Notes under the pieces: model-generated | Seen by the model: only the letters and a program-made list of their open reading frames with translations | What the model was told of the DNA's origin: nothing | Databases searched by the model: none | Part shown: positions 7,126-14,395 of the stretch, piece after piece | Position numbering within the stretch: the first letter of the stretch is position 1 | How the letters are laid out: every line of letters starts with the position of its first letter | Position numbers and translations under genes: made by a program | NCBI GenBank assembly: GCA_964444805.1 | Contig: CAYUIK010000003.1 | Span: 1 to 20,315, forward strand | DNA: 20,315 nt | Source of the DNA: RECG01 sp964444805 | Lineage (GTDB): Bacteria; Bacillota_I; Bacilli_A; Acholeplasmatales; Acholeplasmataceae | Reading direction: 5' to 3'

Positions 7126-8150
7126 TATCCCTCACCTCTTGCAAACAGTTTGTGATAACGGCTTTTCAGCGATAACCAGATACGTTTCACTTTTTCTTGG
7201 AAAGCGATCAAAGATATCCGGATTTCCTTTGTCCCCATGAGTCCTTGCGGGCGAAAGAGCATCGTCAAGATGAGGAGCGTACTATAAATGAGCAACCGAT
7301 AGCGCGCGAAATCCCGGAGTACTTCCGGTAAAAAAGTGAGCGTTGTTGCGGCGATAATCGATCCCGTGAGACTGCCCATACCGCCGAGAACGACGATTAC
7401 GAAGATGTCGACGGATTTGATGAAGTTGAAAGCCGATGGGGCGAGAAACCCGACCTGAAAGGCATAGATCGCACCACCGACGCCACCGAACATCGCCGCC
7501 ATGAGAAAACTGATGATCTTATACTTGGTGATGTTGATGCCGACGCTCTCACTGGCGATCTCATCTTCTCTAATCGAGAGAATCGCACGACCGTGTCGTG
7601 AGTTCATAAACAAGGCGATGATCAGAACGATGACGATCATCGTGAAGTACGCGAGCGGAAAAGACATGATTCTCGGTATCCCCGTCAACCCCTGTGCTCC
7701 ATTGGTAATCTTTAGATTCGTCAAAATGACTTTGACGATTTCGCCGAAACCAAGCGTCATGATCCCGAGATAGTCACCTCTAAGACGAAGAGCCGGGCCA
7801 CCGACAACGAGCCCGGCAACCAAAGCGATTATCATCGCGACGATCGCCGAGAGGATGAACAGAATCAACGGACTCGACACGTATGCTTGCAAAGCGATCG
7901 CGGTAAGCGCCGCACTATAAGCTCCAAGAGCCATAAACCCGGCGTGTCCGAGGACGAGTTGACCGAGAAATCCGGTCGCGATATTGAGACTGGTCGCCAT
8001 GATGATGTAGACAGCGATCAATATGAGGATCGTTGAATAATAGCGCGATAAAACGCCTGTTTCGATTAACGTATTGAGTAAAAGAAAAAGCCCGAAAACA
8101 AAAACGGTTACCGAGAGAACTCGGTCATGTTTGATCACGAACGCTCGCAT
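7125..8150 (-). CDS. livM: Branched-chain amino-acid ABC transporter permease LivM
   Basis: This 341-residue polytopic permease should form the membrane pore together with LivH. Family blocks are present: GHAGFMALGAYSAAL near residue 70, LRLRGDYLGIMTLGFGEIVK in the middle, SIREDEIASESVGIN (the cytoplasmic coupling loop), VVLGGMGSLTGSIIAA, and LFRPQGLMG near the end. A basic tail of about 35 residues follows and is longer than in many homologues. It starts 3 nt after the livH stop with a GAAGGTG ribosome binding site inside the end of livH. The solute may be leucine, isoleucine and valine, or another amino acid or amide, since the family is broad. Confidence 0.95.
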   Translation of the reverse strand: MRAFVIKHDRVLSVTVFVFGLFLLLNTLIETGVLSRYYSTILILIAVYIIMATSLNIATGFLGQLVLGHAGFMALGAYSAALTAIALQAYVSSPLILFILSAIVAMIIALVAGLVVGGPALRLRGDYLGIMTLGFGEIVKVILTNLKITNGAQGLTGIPRIMSFPLAYFTMIVIVLIIALFMNSRHGRAILSIREDEIASESVGINITKYKIISFLMAAMFGGVGGAIYAFQVGFLAPSAFNFIKSVDIFVIVVLGGMGSLTGSIIAATTLTFLPEVLRDFARYRLLIYSTLLILTMLFRPQGLMGTKEIRISLIAFQEKVKRIWLSLKSRYHKLFARGEG

Positions 8151-8153
8151 ACC

Positions 8154-9059
8154 TTACACCTTCTCCTTCGTGTTTTTTCCGAGGATGCCTGATGGTTTGA
8201 AAAGTAAGACGAAAATGAGGATCGAAAACACGATCGCATCGGTCCAACGCGTCGCGTTCGGCCAGATTTTTGCAAGATATCCGTTGGAAAACGTCTCGAT
8301 CGCACCGATGACGTAGCCGCCGAGCATCGCACCGCCGATGTTACCGATACCGCCGAGTACAGCAGCGACGAACGCCTTCAATCCCGGCATGACACCGAGT
8401 GTCGGATACACCTGAGAATAGGAGATACTGTAGAAAACGCCACCAAGCGCACCGAGTGCGCTACCGATCGCGAATGTCAGCGAAATGACGTTATTGACAT
8501 GGATGCCCATTAGTTTCGCCGCTTCGAGATCCTGTGAAACGGCCCGCATCGCCTTACCTTGTCGTGTTTTCTTGATGAACAGCGTAAGAAGGATCATGAA
8601 TGTCAAAGAAATGCCGATCGTGTAAAGCGTCAAAATCGGTATATTCAGTCCGAAGACGTCGACCTGTTCACGGGAAATCAACCGCGGCATGACCTTAGGA
8701 TCCGGTTTGAAAAGGAGGAGCGCAAGATTTTGCAAAAATAGGCTCATGCCGATCGCCGTGATCAACGCTGAAATACGCGGGGCGTTACGCAGTCTTTTAT
8801 AAGCGATTCTTTCGATTAGGATACCCATGATTGCCGCAAGTATCATGGAAAGGATGATGATTGCGAGTACGGGTAAATCAAAGGGAAACATCGTCGCGAA
8901 AATGAAAGCGAAATAAGCTCCGAACATCATGACATCGCCATGTGCGAAGTTGATAAGCTTGATAATACCATAAACCATCGTATAACCGATTGCCACAAGG
9001 GCATAGATACTCCCGGTATTGAATGCGTTGATCAATTGTTTAAGGAAAAGATTCATCAT
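8154..9059 (-). CDS. livH: Branched-chain amino-acid ABC transporter permease LivH
   Basis: This 301-residue permease is the second half of the membrane pore. Typical LivH blocks are GYTMVYGIIKLINFAHGDVMMFGAY near the N-terminus, MRAVSQDLEAAKLMGI as the coupling loop, and AVLGGIGNIGGAMLGGYVIGAIE towards the end. Two adjacent ATGs are possible; the upstream one at 9059 or the next at 9056 follows GAGGTGATC. A hairpin in the 69-nt gap after livK (9082-9104) probably lowers expression of livHMGF relative to the binding protein. Confidence 0.95.
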   Translation of the reverse strand: MMNLFLKQLINAFNTGSIYALVAIGYTMVYGIIKLINFAHGDVMMFGAYFAFIFATMFPFDLPVLAIIILSMILAAIMGILIERIAYKRLRNAPRISALITAIGMSLFLQNLALLLFKPDPKVMPRLISREQVDVFGLNIPILTLYTIGISLTFMILLTLFIKKTRQGKAMRAVSQDLEAAKLMGIHVNNVISLTFAIGSALGALGGVFYSISYSQVYPTLGVMPGLKAFVAAVLGGIGNIGGAMLGGYVIGAIETFSNGYLAKIWPNATRWTDAIVFSILIFVLLFKPSGILGKNTKEKV

Positions 9060-9081
9060 CGATCACCTCGAGCGTATGGAA

Positions 9082-9104
9082 ATAGGGGAGAAAATCTCCC
9101 CTAT
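9082..9104 (-). terminator. Intercistronic hairpin between livK and livH (attenuator or RNA stabiliser)
   Basis: ATAGGGGAGA and TCTCCCCTAT form a perfect 10-bp stem with a 3-nt loop. Only TTTCC follows on the minus strand, so termination should be partial. Such hairpins after binding-protein genes commonly protect the upstream mRNA or let only a fraction of transcripts continue. Confidence 0.7.
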
Positions 9105-9128
9105 CCCGCTTTGTTTTGATTGTCCTAC

Positions 9129-10256
9129 TTAGGATCCTTGAACCTTTTCTACGACAGTATGTGCGCCTTCTTCGACCTTGATTACCGTAATCGCCTTAAT
9201 CGGATCACCGTTTTCATCGAATGAGATCGCACCAGTTACGGCATCGGCATACTCGAGCGCAGCCAGGGCTGCGATCAATTCTTCAGCATCCACCGATCCT
9301 GCTTCACGGATCGCTTGAGCGAGGGCGTAAACCGCATCATATCCGAGTGCGGCGAGTGCATTCGGTGCTTCACCGTACGCGTTCGTATAATTGGCTACGA
9401 ACGCTTGAACGTTTTCCGCCGGGTCCGTCTTGGCATAGTGATTGACGAAATAATAACCTTCGACAACCTCGGCATATTCCGCTTCGATGCCATCCCAGCC
9501 ATCGCCACCGACGAACACGGTATCACCAAAATCATAGGATGCGGCCTGTGTCAAAATCGCACCAACTTCTGCGACATAGGCCGGAACGAACACGACGTCA
9601 TACGTTCCATCGTCCTCGATATTCGTCAAGACGTTGTTGTAATCATCGGTTCCTTGTGAAAAGGTATACGTGTCCACTTCTAATGAAGCCTCTTGATAGG
9701 CGGCGACAAAAGCATCCGCGAGACCTTCGGAATATGCGTCATCCGAGTTATAGTAAACCGCAGCTTTTTCCGATTCGAGCGTATCGATCGTAAACTGAGC
9801 GGCGATCGAACCTTGATAGCTGTCGGTATAGCACGCTCGAAAGATGTTGTCGGCATCGAGCGTAACATCTGGATGCGTCGCGGTCGGCGTGAGAACGGGA
9901 AGTCCATCATCAACCGCAAGATCCTTGATCGCAAGCGTGACACCACTAAACGTACCGCCAACTAGAGCGTCGACTTTATCCTGATTGACCAAGCGGTTGT
10001 AAGCATTGACACCTTCGACGGTATCGCCCTTGGAATCGTAGGCGATGACTTCGAGATCGAGATCGAGAACGCCGCCTGCAGCATTGATTTCTTCAGCTGC
10101 GAGTTTGGCCCCCTGTTCGACGGCGACGCCATAAAGCGAATAATCCCCCGTCAAAGGACCGATTACGCCAATTTTAATGGATTCTGCGCTTTCTTCACAT
10201 GCGAAAAGCATTGAACTGAGCAACGATACCATGACCAATAATGCGATTTTTTTCAT
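9129..10256 (-). CDS. livK: Branched-chain amino-acid ABC transporter substrate-binding lipoprotein LivK
   Basis: This 375-residue extracellular binding protein delivers the solute to LivHM. Its leader M-K-K-(hydrophobic)-LFAC has a lipobox with the lipidated cysteine at residue 20, so the mature protein should be membrane-anchored outside the cell. The periplasmic-binding type I fold begins with IKIGVIGPLTGDYSLYG and continues with GAKLAAEEINAAGG. The mature part is strongly acidic. An upstream ATG at 10268 is in frame but has AAAAGG abutting it; the ATG at 10256 has usable spacing and a proper leader, so it was chosen. It is the first gene of the operon, with its own promoter at 10293 and a hairpin after it. 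Confidence 0.94.
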   Translation of the reverse strand: MKKIALLVMVSLLSSMLFACEESAESIKIGVIGPLTGDYSLYGVAVEQGAKLAAEEINAAGGVLDLDLEVIAYDSKGDTVEGVNAYNRLVNQDKVDALVGGTFSGVTLAIKDLAVDDGLPVLTPTATHPDVTLDADNIFRACYTDSYQGSIAAQFTIDTLESEKAAVYYNSDDAYSEGLADAFVAAYQEASLEVDTYTFSQGTDDYNNVLTNIEDDGTYDVVFVPAYVAEVGAILTQAASYDFGDTVFVGGDGWDGIEAEYAEVVEGYYFVNHYAKTDPAENVQAFVANYTNAYGEAPNALAALGYDAVYALAQAIREAGSVDAEELIAALAALEYADAVTGAISFDENGDPIKAITVIKVEEGAHTVVEKVQGS

Positions 10257-10270
10257 GAAACCCACCATCC

Positions 10271-10285
10271 TTTTTTATGAAATTT
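10271..10285 (-). promoter_or_regulatory. Weak CodY-box-like sequence at the livK transcription start
   Basis: The minus strand reads AAATTTCATAAAAAA, which by eye matches 11 of 15 positions of the CodY consensus AATTTTCWGAAAATT. It lies right at the predicted start site, where a repressor would act. CodY control of branched-chain amino-acid transporters is well known in Bacillota, but AT-rich leaders give such matches by chance. Confidence 0.22.
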
Positions 10286-10292
10286 TATGATT

Positions 10293-10321
10293 AGATTACA
10301 CCAGGTATGGTTCAATGTCAA
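10293..10321 (-). promoter_or_regulatory. Promoter of the livKHMGF operon
   Basis: A perfect TTGACA (10316-10321) is separated by 17 bp from TAATCT (10293-10298) on the minus strand. Transcription would start near 10286, about 30 nt before the livK ATG. Confidence 0.7.
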
Positions 10322-10354
10322 CGCTACAAGGGGATTTTAAGGCAATCTTAACAA

Positions 10355-10368
10355 TGAAAGTGTTTTCA
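10355..10368. promoter_or_regulatory. cre-like palindrome upstream of livK
   Basis: TGAAAGTGTTTTCA lies inside the 16-bp palindrome ATGAAAGTGTTTTCAT (10354-10369). It resembles the CcpA target TGAAARCGYTTWCA but has GT where the central CG is expected. It is centred about 75 bp upstream of the predicted livK start. Confidence 0.25.
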
Positions 10369-10393
10369 TTTGTTTGCTGGGAAAACGAGGTTA

Positions 10394-10420
10394 TTAAAAA
10401 AAGCGCGAGCATACTCGCGC
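10394..10420 (-). terminator. Intrinsic terminator of the AAC(3)-like gene
   Basis: GCGCGAG and CTCGCGC pair perfectly around a 4-nt loop and are followed on the minus strand by T7 and more T-rich sequence. An outer inverted repeat, GAGGTTA (10387-10393) with TAACCTC (10427-10433), can extend the structure. Confidence 0.92.
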
Positions 10421-10453
10421 CCCAATTAACCTCTATTCATCGTTTTCTCTTGC

Positions 10454-11263
10454 CTACGTTTTTCGATTTTTCCTCATCCACTTCGTCGCGAAATCGATGA
10501 GATCGGTGAGATCGACAAGCCGTGCCTCCGCCATACCGACGGCCTGAATCGGAATGAGACGTTCACGCTCATATGCCGCCCCCAGCGATAAAAAATCCTC
10601 ACTGTCATAGTCATAATCCGAAAACGTCTGCCAAATCCTCTTCCCTTGGTGCATCATCGCTGTACCGAGTTTTCTTTTTGGCACGGATTCCGAAAGACAT
10701 TCAGCGAGGTGCAAGGCCGTACACGATTCGTATCCGACGCCCGTCAACAGTACTTTTCCTTGATTGAGATACAAATATCCGAGAGGTGAATCGAGTCCGA
10801 ACGCTGGCGAAAGCACGTGATCACGCACGACGTCATGCGCATCTTTCCCCCAAGCGACAAACGAATCCATCGGATGATTCGAACGGATAGCACCGGGATA
10901 CTTCCGAAAAACCTCGGGCACGCGTCCCATTCCCCGCGTCGGCGTTTTGTCGACATCGAAGGCCGGCATCGTTCGAACGATCGTCTGGACCCAATCTTTG
11001 GGAACAGGTGGATTGTCCCAATCGAGCGGATGACTGTTGTCTCCGGTCTGTGTCGGCATGACGATCGTTCCGCTTGGACCGATGACCTCTAAAAGAGCAT
11101 CGATATAAGCGACCGGTCCGCCGCTAATCCAACCGATCTTCGAAAGTGACGTATGAACGATCACGCGATCACCTTTTTTCAAGCCAAGGGCAATAAAATC
11201 GTTTTTCAGCGTTTCGATCGTATAGGGTCGTTCGGATCGATCGATCACGATCTTTTCGGACAT
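10454..11263 (-). CDS. AAC(3)-family N-acetyltransferase (aminoglycoside acetyltransferase-like)
   Basis: This is a 269-residue protein, the usual length for the family. AAC(3) enzymes transfer an acetyl group from acetyl-CoA to the 3-amino group of 2-deoxystreptamine aminoglycosides. Many chromosomal relatives (YokD type) act on other substrates. Family blocks are VIVHTSLSKIGWISGGP (35-50), MPTQTGDNSHP (69-79), TRGMGRVPEVFRKYPGAIRS (109-128) followed by NHPMDSFVAWG with H130, and LLTGVGYESCTALHLAE. The start has AAGGAGG 7 nt upstream. It is monocistronic, with an extended -10 promoter and a strong terminator, and no mobile-element sequence touches it, so it looks like a resident gene and not an acquired resistance cassette. 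Actual drug resistance cannot be claimed. Confidence 0.9.
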   Translation of the reverse strand: MSEKIVIDRSERPYTIETLKNDFIALGLKKGDRVIVHTSLSKIGWISGGPVAYIDALLEVIGPSGTIVMPTQTGDNSHPLDWDNPPVPKDWVQTIVRTMPAFDVDKTPTRGMGRVPEVFRKYPGAIRSNHPMDSFVAWGKDAHDVVRDHVLSPAFGLDSPLGYLYLNQGKVLLTGVGYESCTALHLAECLSESVPKRKLGTAMMHQGKRIWQTFSDYDYDSEDFLSLGAAYERERLIPIQAVGMAEARLVDLTDLIDFATKWMRKNRKT

Positions 11264-11294
11264 GACAATCCCTCCTTGTCATCATACATTACAA

Positions 11295-11303
11295 ATTATA
11301 GCA
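11295..11303 (-). promoter_or_regulatory. Extended -10 promoter of the AAC(3)-like gene
   Basis: TGC followed by a perfect TATAAT (11295-11300) on the minus strand. The -35 region is poor. The start site would be about 25 nt before the ATG at 11263. Confidence 0.65.
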
Positions 11304-11381
11304 CATGGATCGTCGATTTTGACCGGAATTTTGCCCTTTGAAAAATTGCATGACATATCGATCTCTATGCGCAATCATAAA

Positions 11382-11390
11382 TGGTATAAT
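11382..11390 (+). promoter_or_regulatory. Extended -10 promoter of the DUF308-like gene
   Basis: TGG followed by TATAAT (11385-11390) on the plus strand; no clear -35. The AGGAGG ribosome binding site follows about 8 nt later, so the leader is very short. This promoter sits inside the longest open frame, which shows that the upstream ATG at 11338 is not used. Confidence 0.65.
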
Positions 11391-11409
11391 GAGAGTAGGA
11401 GGCGATATC

Positions 11410-11949
11410 ATGATTCAAAAATTGAAAAAGAATGCGATCCTTTCCTTGATCGTAGGTATTTTGTTAATCGTTATCGGCGTTCTCATTTTCTTCGTTTTTG
11501 CTGACATCGGTGAAAGCATCAAGAACGTCGCGATCGGGCTCATGATCCTGGCTTTGATTTTTTTCCTGATTTTCCCCACGATACAGAAGAAAAAATCGCG
11601 ACTGATCCTGACTTTGGCCGGAATTGAACTGTTCATCGCTTTACTTGTCGCGGTCATGTTCATGACCAACCAAGCGGGTAACCCCTCGCTCTGGCTCGGA
11701 CTGATCATTTATACTCATGGTGTCATCGAGCTCGTCGGTGGGTACTTGTCAAGGACGAAACAAAACATCATCCGGTTTGCTGTTTCTCTTATCCTCGTGA
11801 CCCTCGGTGTTTACATCTTCGCCTCGAACATCATTACCGATGCCATGCTCATGAATGTGCTGCTTGTGATCTTTCTCGCACCCGGACTCTTTCTCACCGT
11901 TATCGGTCTGATCGCTCTCAATGACAGACCGAAAAAAAACAAAAAATAA
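11410..11949 (+). CDS. DUF308/HdeD-like multipass membrane protein
   Basis: The protein has 179 residues and about six hydrophobic helices in closely spaced pairs, with a lysine-rich cytoplasmic end (DRPKKNKK). The helix-pair pattern with repeated LIVGILLIVIGVLIFF, GLMILALIFFLIF and LVTLGVYIF stretches resembles DUF308 (HdeD) proteins. HdeD is linked to acid tolerance in Escherichia coli, but no function is known for most members. The start at 11410 has AGGAGG 7 nt upstream. A longer in-frame start at 11338 is ruled out because the promoter lies between. The family call rests on hydrophobic pattern and is moderate. Confidence 0.7.
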   Translation: MIQKLKKNAILSLIVGILLIVIGVLIFFVFADIGESIKNVAIGLMILALIFFLIFPTIQKKKSRLILTLAGIELFIALLVAVMFMTNQAGNPSLWLGLIIYTHGVIELVGGYLSRTKQNIIRFAVSLILVTLGVYIFASNIITDAMLMNVLLVIFLAPGLFLTVIGLIALNDRPKKNKK

Positions 11950-11980
11950 TCCAGCGAAACCTACGAGCGATCACATGAAA

Positions 11981-12018
11981 ACAAAGGATGAGATCGAAAA
12001 ACGATCTCATCCTTTGTT
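11981..12018 (+). terminator. 17-bp hairpin between the DUF308-like gene and the helicase
   Basis: AACAAAGGATGAGATCG pairs perfectly with its complement around a 4-A loop. The flanking T run is interrupted (TTTGTT), so it may terminate inefficiently in either direction. It ends 30 nt before the helicase start, and no separate helicase promoter is obvious downstream, so partial read-through may supply the helicase. Confidence 0.6.
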
Positions 12019-12047
12019 CATCGAAACTTATTTCAAAGGAATGAACC

Positions 12048-14381
12048 ATGCAATCGATTCGAATTGGCGTACAAGAACTCGTATCCTTCCTCTACGCGAG
12101 TGGAGATCTCTCGAGCGAAACCTTCCAAAACGTGTCGCTGCTAGAAGGCACGAGAGCCCACCAACGCGTCCAACAACACTATCAGCCAAACGATCAGGCG
12201 GAAGTGCCCATCACATATGACTTCAACGATCACGATCGGCGGATCATATTGAGCGGACGCATCGATGGTCTTTTAGTGCGCGAAGGAAAAACGATAATCG
12301 AAGAAATAAAATCGACCCGATCGATGATCTTCGATGACGATTTCACTTACAAAAAGGAACATCTTGCCCAACTCCGGATGTATGCCTACATGTACATGGT
12401 CAATCATGACCTCACGCACGTTGACGGTCGCCTGACCTATGTCCAACTTTCCGATGATCAACAGCGCCATGAAACGTTTACTTTTTTAAACCACGAAGTC
12501 AGAGACTTCTTTTTCGACGCGATCATGGACTATCTTGAATGGTATGATATCCTTTACGAGCAACAAAGAAATAAGTTCATTTCAATCGAAAATCTCAAGT
12601 TCCCTTATCCCGAATATCGGCGCGGACAACGCGAAATGATGAGCGCGACCTATCAGGCGATGACGGAAAATGACGTCCAATACGTCATCGCCCCCACCGG
12701 AATCGGAAAAACGATGGCAACCCTCTTCGCGACGATCAAAGCGCTCAAAGACGAGCAACAAAAGATCTTTTACGCGACAGCAAAAACCGTTGGAAAGAAA
12801 ATCGCGCTTGAATCCGTCGAAACGCTTCAGGCACACGGACTCAAACTCAAAATCCTCGAAATCACGGCGAAAGACACGACCTGCTTTCTTGAAAAACGTG
12901 AGTGTAATCCGGACGTCTGTCCCTACGCCAAAGGTTTCTTCGACCGTTTGCAGGAAGCGACAAAAGACATCATCATGACGGAAGACATGCTCGACCGCGA
13001 GACGATCGAATCCTATGCGAGGACATACAAGATTTGTCCGTTCGAATACAGCCTCTACATCTCCTATTTCGTGGATGTGATCGTCAGCGATTACAACTAC
13101 GTGTTCGACCCGCGGGTCCACCTCGTCCGCTATTTCGACGAAGAAGGATATCGACCGCTTCTTTTAATCGACGAAGCGCACAACTTGATCGCCCGGTCAC
13201 GAGAGATGTATTCGGCGACCCTCTCTTCCGAAGATTTCAAAAAGATTCGCCGACTTTCATCGAACCTGAAACCAAGCATACGTTATGCCGTCAAAAAAGT
13301 GCTCGATCGCATGGATTCGATTCAAGATGAGATCTCATCAACCTTTTTCAAAACGGAAAAAACGCTCGATGCCAAACTCTTCGATACGATCATGAACGTC
13401 TTGAAAAAAGTTGAGAACATGCTCAAAGAAAACCCCAAGACCAAAAGAAAAACCGATATTCTCGAAGTCTATTTTCTCATTCTGGCATTTGCCCGAATCT
13501 ACGATTTTTATAACGAGAACTACTTGACGAACTATCACCTAAAGGACGAAACCCTTTTTGTTACCATCCGCTGTCTCGACGCAAGCCCTTTTTTACTTCG
13601 AACGCTTTTGGAAAAGAGCTACGGTTCGGTCTTTTTCAGCGCTACGATGTATCCGATCGAATACTACAAGACGCTTTTGACCCGGGGCCACGGTGAAACG
13701 CTGAAAATCCGTTCACCCTTCGAACCCAGTCATCTAAAACTCGCGATCATGCATCGTATCTCGACGCGCTACGTCGATCGCAGACAATCCCTATCCGACG
13801 TCACAAAAACGATTCTGACCGTCATCGCAGCGAAAACCGGCAACTACATCGCCTTCTTTCCCTCCTATGCCTATCTGAACCTCGTCGATCAGGAACTCAT
13901 GGGAAAGACGCACGGCGAACTCATCGTTCAAAAACCTTCGATGCAATCCCTTCTGCGTGACGAAACGATCGAACGCTTCAAACGAACCGACGGCAAGACT
14001 CGTATCGCGCTTTTCGTTATGGGGGGGATTTTCTCAGAAGGAATCGACTACATCGGCGACATGCTTTCCGGCGTAATCGTCGTCGGCGTCGGTCTTCCGA
14101 TGATCAACAAGGAAAACGATCAACTGCTCGAGTACTATGAACGAAGCTTTGAGCGTGGCTTCGATTACGCCTACACGTATCCCGGCATGAACAAGGTCAT
14201 TCAAGCCGTTGGACGCGTCATACGAACGAAAACGGATCGGGGCGTTGCTGTTCTGATCGATGATCGTTTCCGAAAATCACTTTATCATAAACTCTTCCCA
14301 CCGGAGTGGAAAGAGCGCGTTTTCGCGAGAAACCACGAAGACCTTGGCATCCTATTGAAACGATTTTGGGACGACGTGTAG
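12048..14381 (+). CDS. Cas4/RecB-like nuclease fused to an Fe-S XPD/DinG-type DNA helicase
   Basis: The protein has 777 residues. The N-terminal 170 residues carry PD-(D/E)XK nuclease features in order: H38, D73 (SGRIDG), E86-x-K88 (EEIKST) and Q108-x3-Y112. The rest is a superfamily 2 helicase: Walker A APTGIGKT (215-222), four cysteines for a 4Fe-4S cluster (C279, C286, C291, C330), the DEAH box (375-378), FFSATM, and a C-terminal motif with QAVGRVIRTKTDRG. XPD/DinG enzymes unwind DNA 5' to 3'; the fused nuclease suggests processing of the unwound strand in repair. The start follows AAAGGA. The TAG stop lies in the loop of its own terminator. Comparable fusions are annotated in many Bacillota simply as DinG-like helicases. 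Confidence 0.92.
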   Translation: MQSIRIGVQELVSFLYASGDLSSETFQNVSLLEGTRAHQRVQQHYQPNDQAEVPITYDFNDHDRRIILSGRIDGLLVREGKTIIEEIKSTRSMIFDDDFTYKKEHLAQLRMYAYMYMVNHDLTHVDGRLTYVQLSDDQQRHETFTFLNHEVRDFFFDAIMDYLEWYDILYEQQRNKFISIENLKFPYPEYRRGQREMMSATYQAMTENDVQYVIAPTGIGKTMATLFATIKALKDEQQKIFYATAKTVGKKIALESVETLQAHGLKLKILEITAKDTTCFLEKRECNPDVCPYAKGFFDRLQEATKDIIMTEDMLDRETIESYARTYKICPFEYSLYISYFVDVIVSDYNYVFDPRVHLVRYFDEEGYRPLLLIDEAHNLIARSREMYSATLSSEDFKKIRRLSSNLKPSIRYAVKKVLDRMDSIQDEISSTFFKTEKTLDAKLFDTIMNVLKKVENMLKENPKTKRKTDILEVYFLILAFARIYDFYNENYLTNYHLKDETLFVTIRCLDASPFLLRTLLEKSYGSVFFSATMYPIEYYKTLLTRGHGETLKIRSPFEPSHLKLAIMHRISTRYVDRRQSLSDVTKTILTVIAAKTGNYIAFFPSYAYLNLVDQELMGKTHGELIVQKPSMQSLLRDETIERFKRTDGKTRIALFVMGGIFSEGIDYIGDMLSGVIVVGVGLPMINKENDQLLEYYERSFERGFDYAYTYPGMNKVIQAVGRVIRTKTDRGVAVLIDDRFRKSLYHKLFPPEWKERVFARNHEDLGILLKRFWDDV

Positions 14382-14395
14382 CGTCGTCCTTTTTT
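14369..14395 (+). terminator. Intrinsic terminator of the helicase gene, overlapping its stop codon
   Basis: GGACGACG and CGTCGTCC form an 8-bp stem with loop TGTAG, followed by T6. The helicase TAG stop (14379-14381) is inside the loop, so the last codons form the stem. The convergent TspO-like gene ends at the T run. Confidence 0.92.

Noticed and set aside
11338..11409. 24-residue N-terminal extension of the DUF308-like protein
   Set aside because: The TATAAT promoter at 11385-11390 lies inside it, and AGGAGG directly precedes the ATG at 11410.
12582..13121. 179-residue minus-strand open frame inside the helicase
   Set aside because: It is the complement of conserved helicase and Fe-S motifs; the composition (many F, V, D, R) is typical of a shadow frame.
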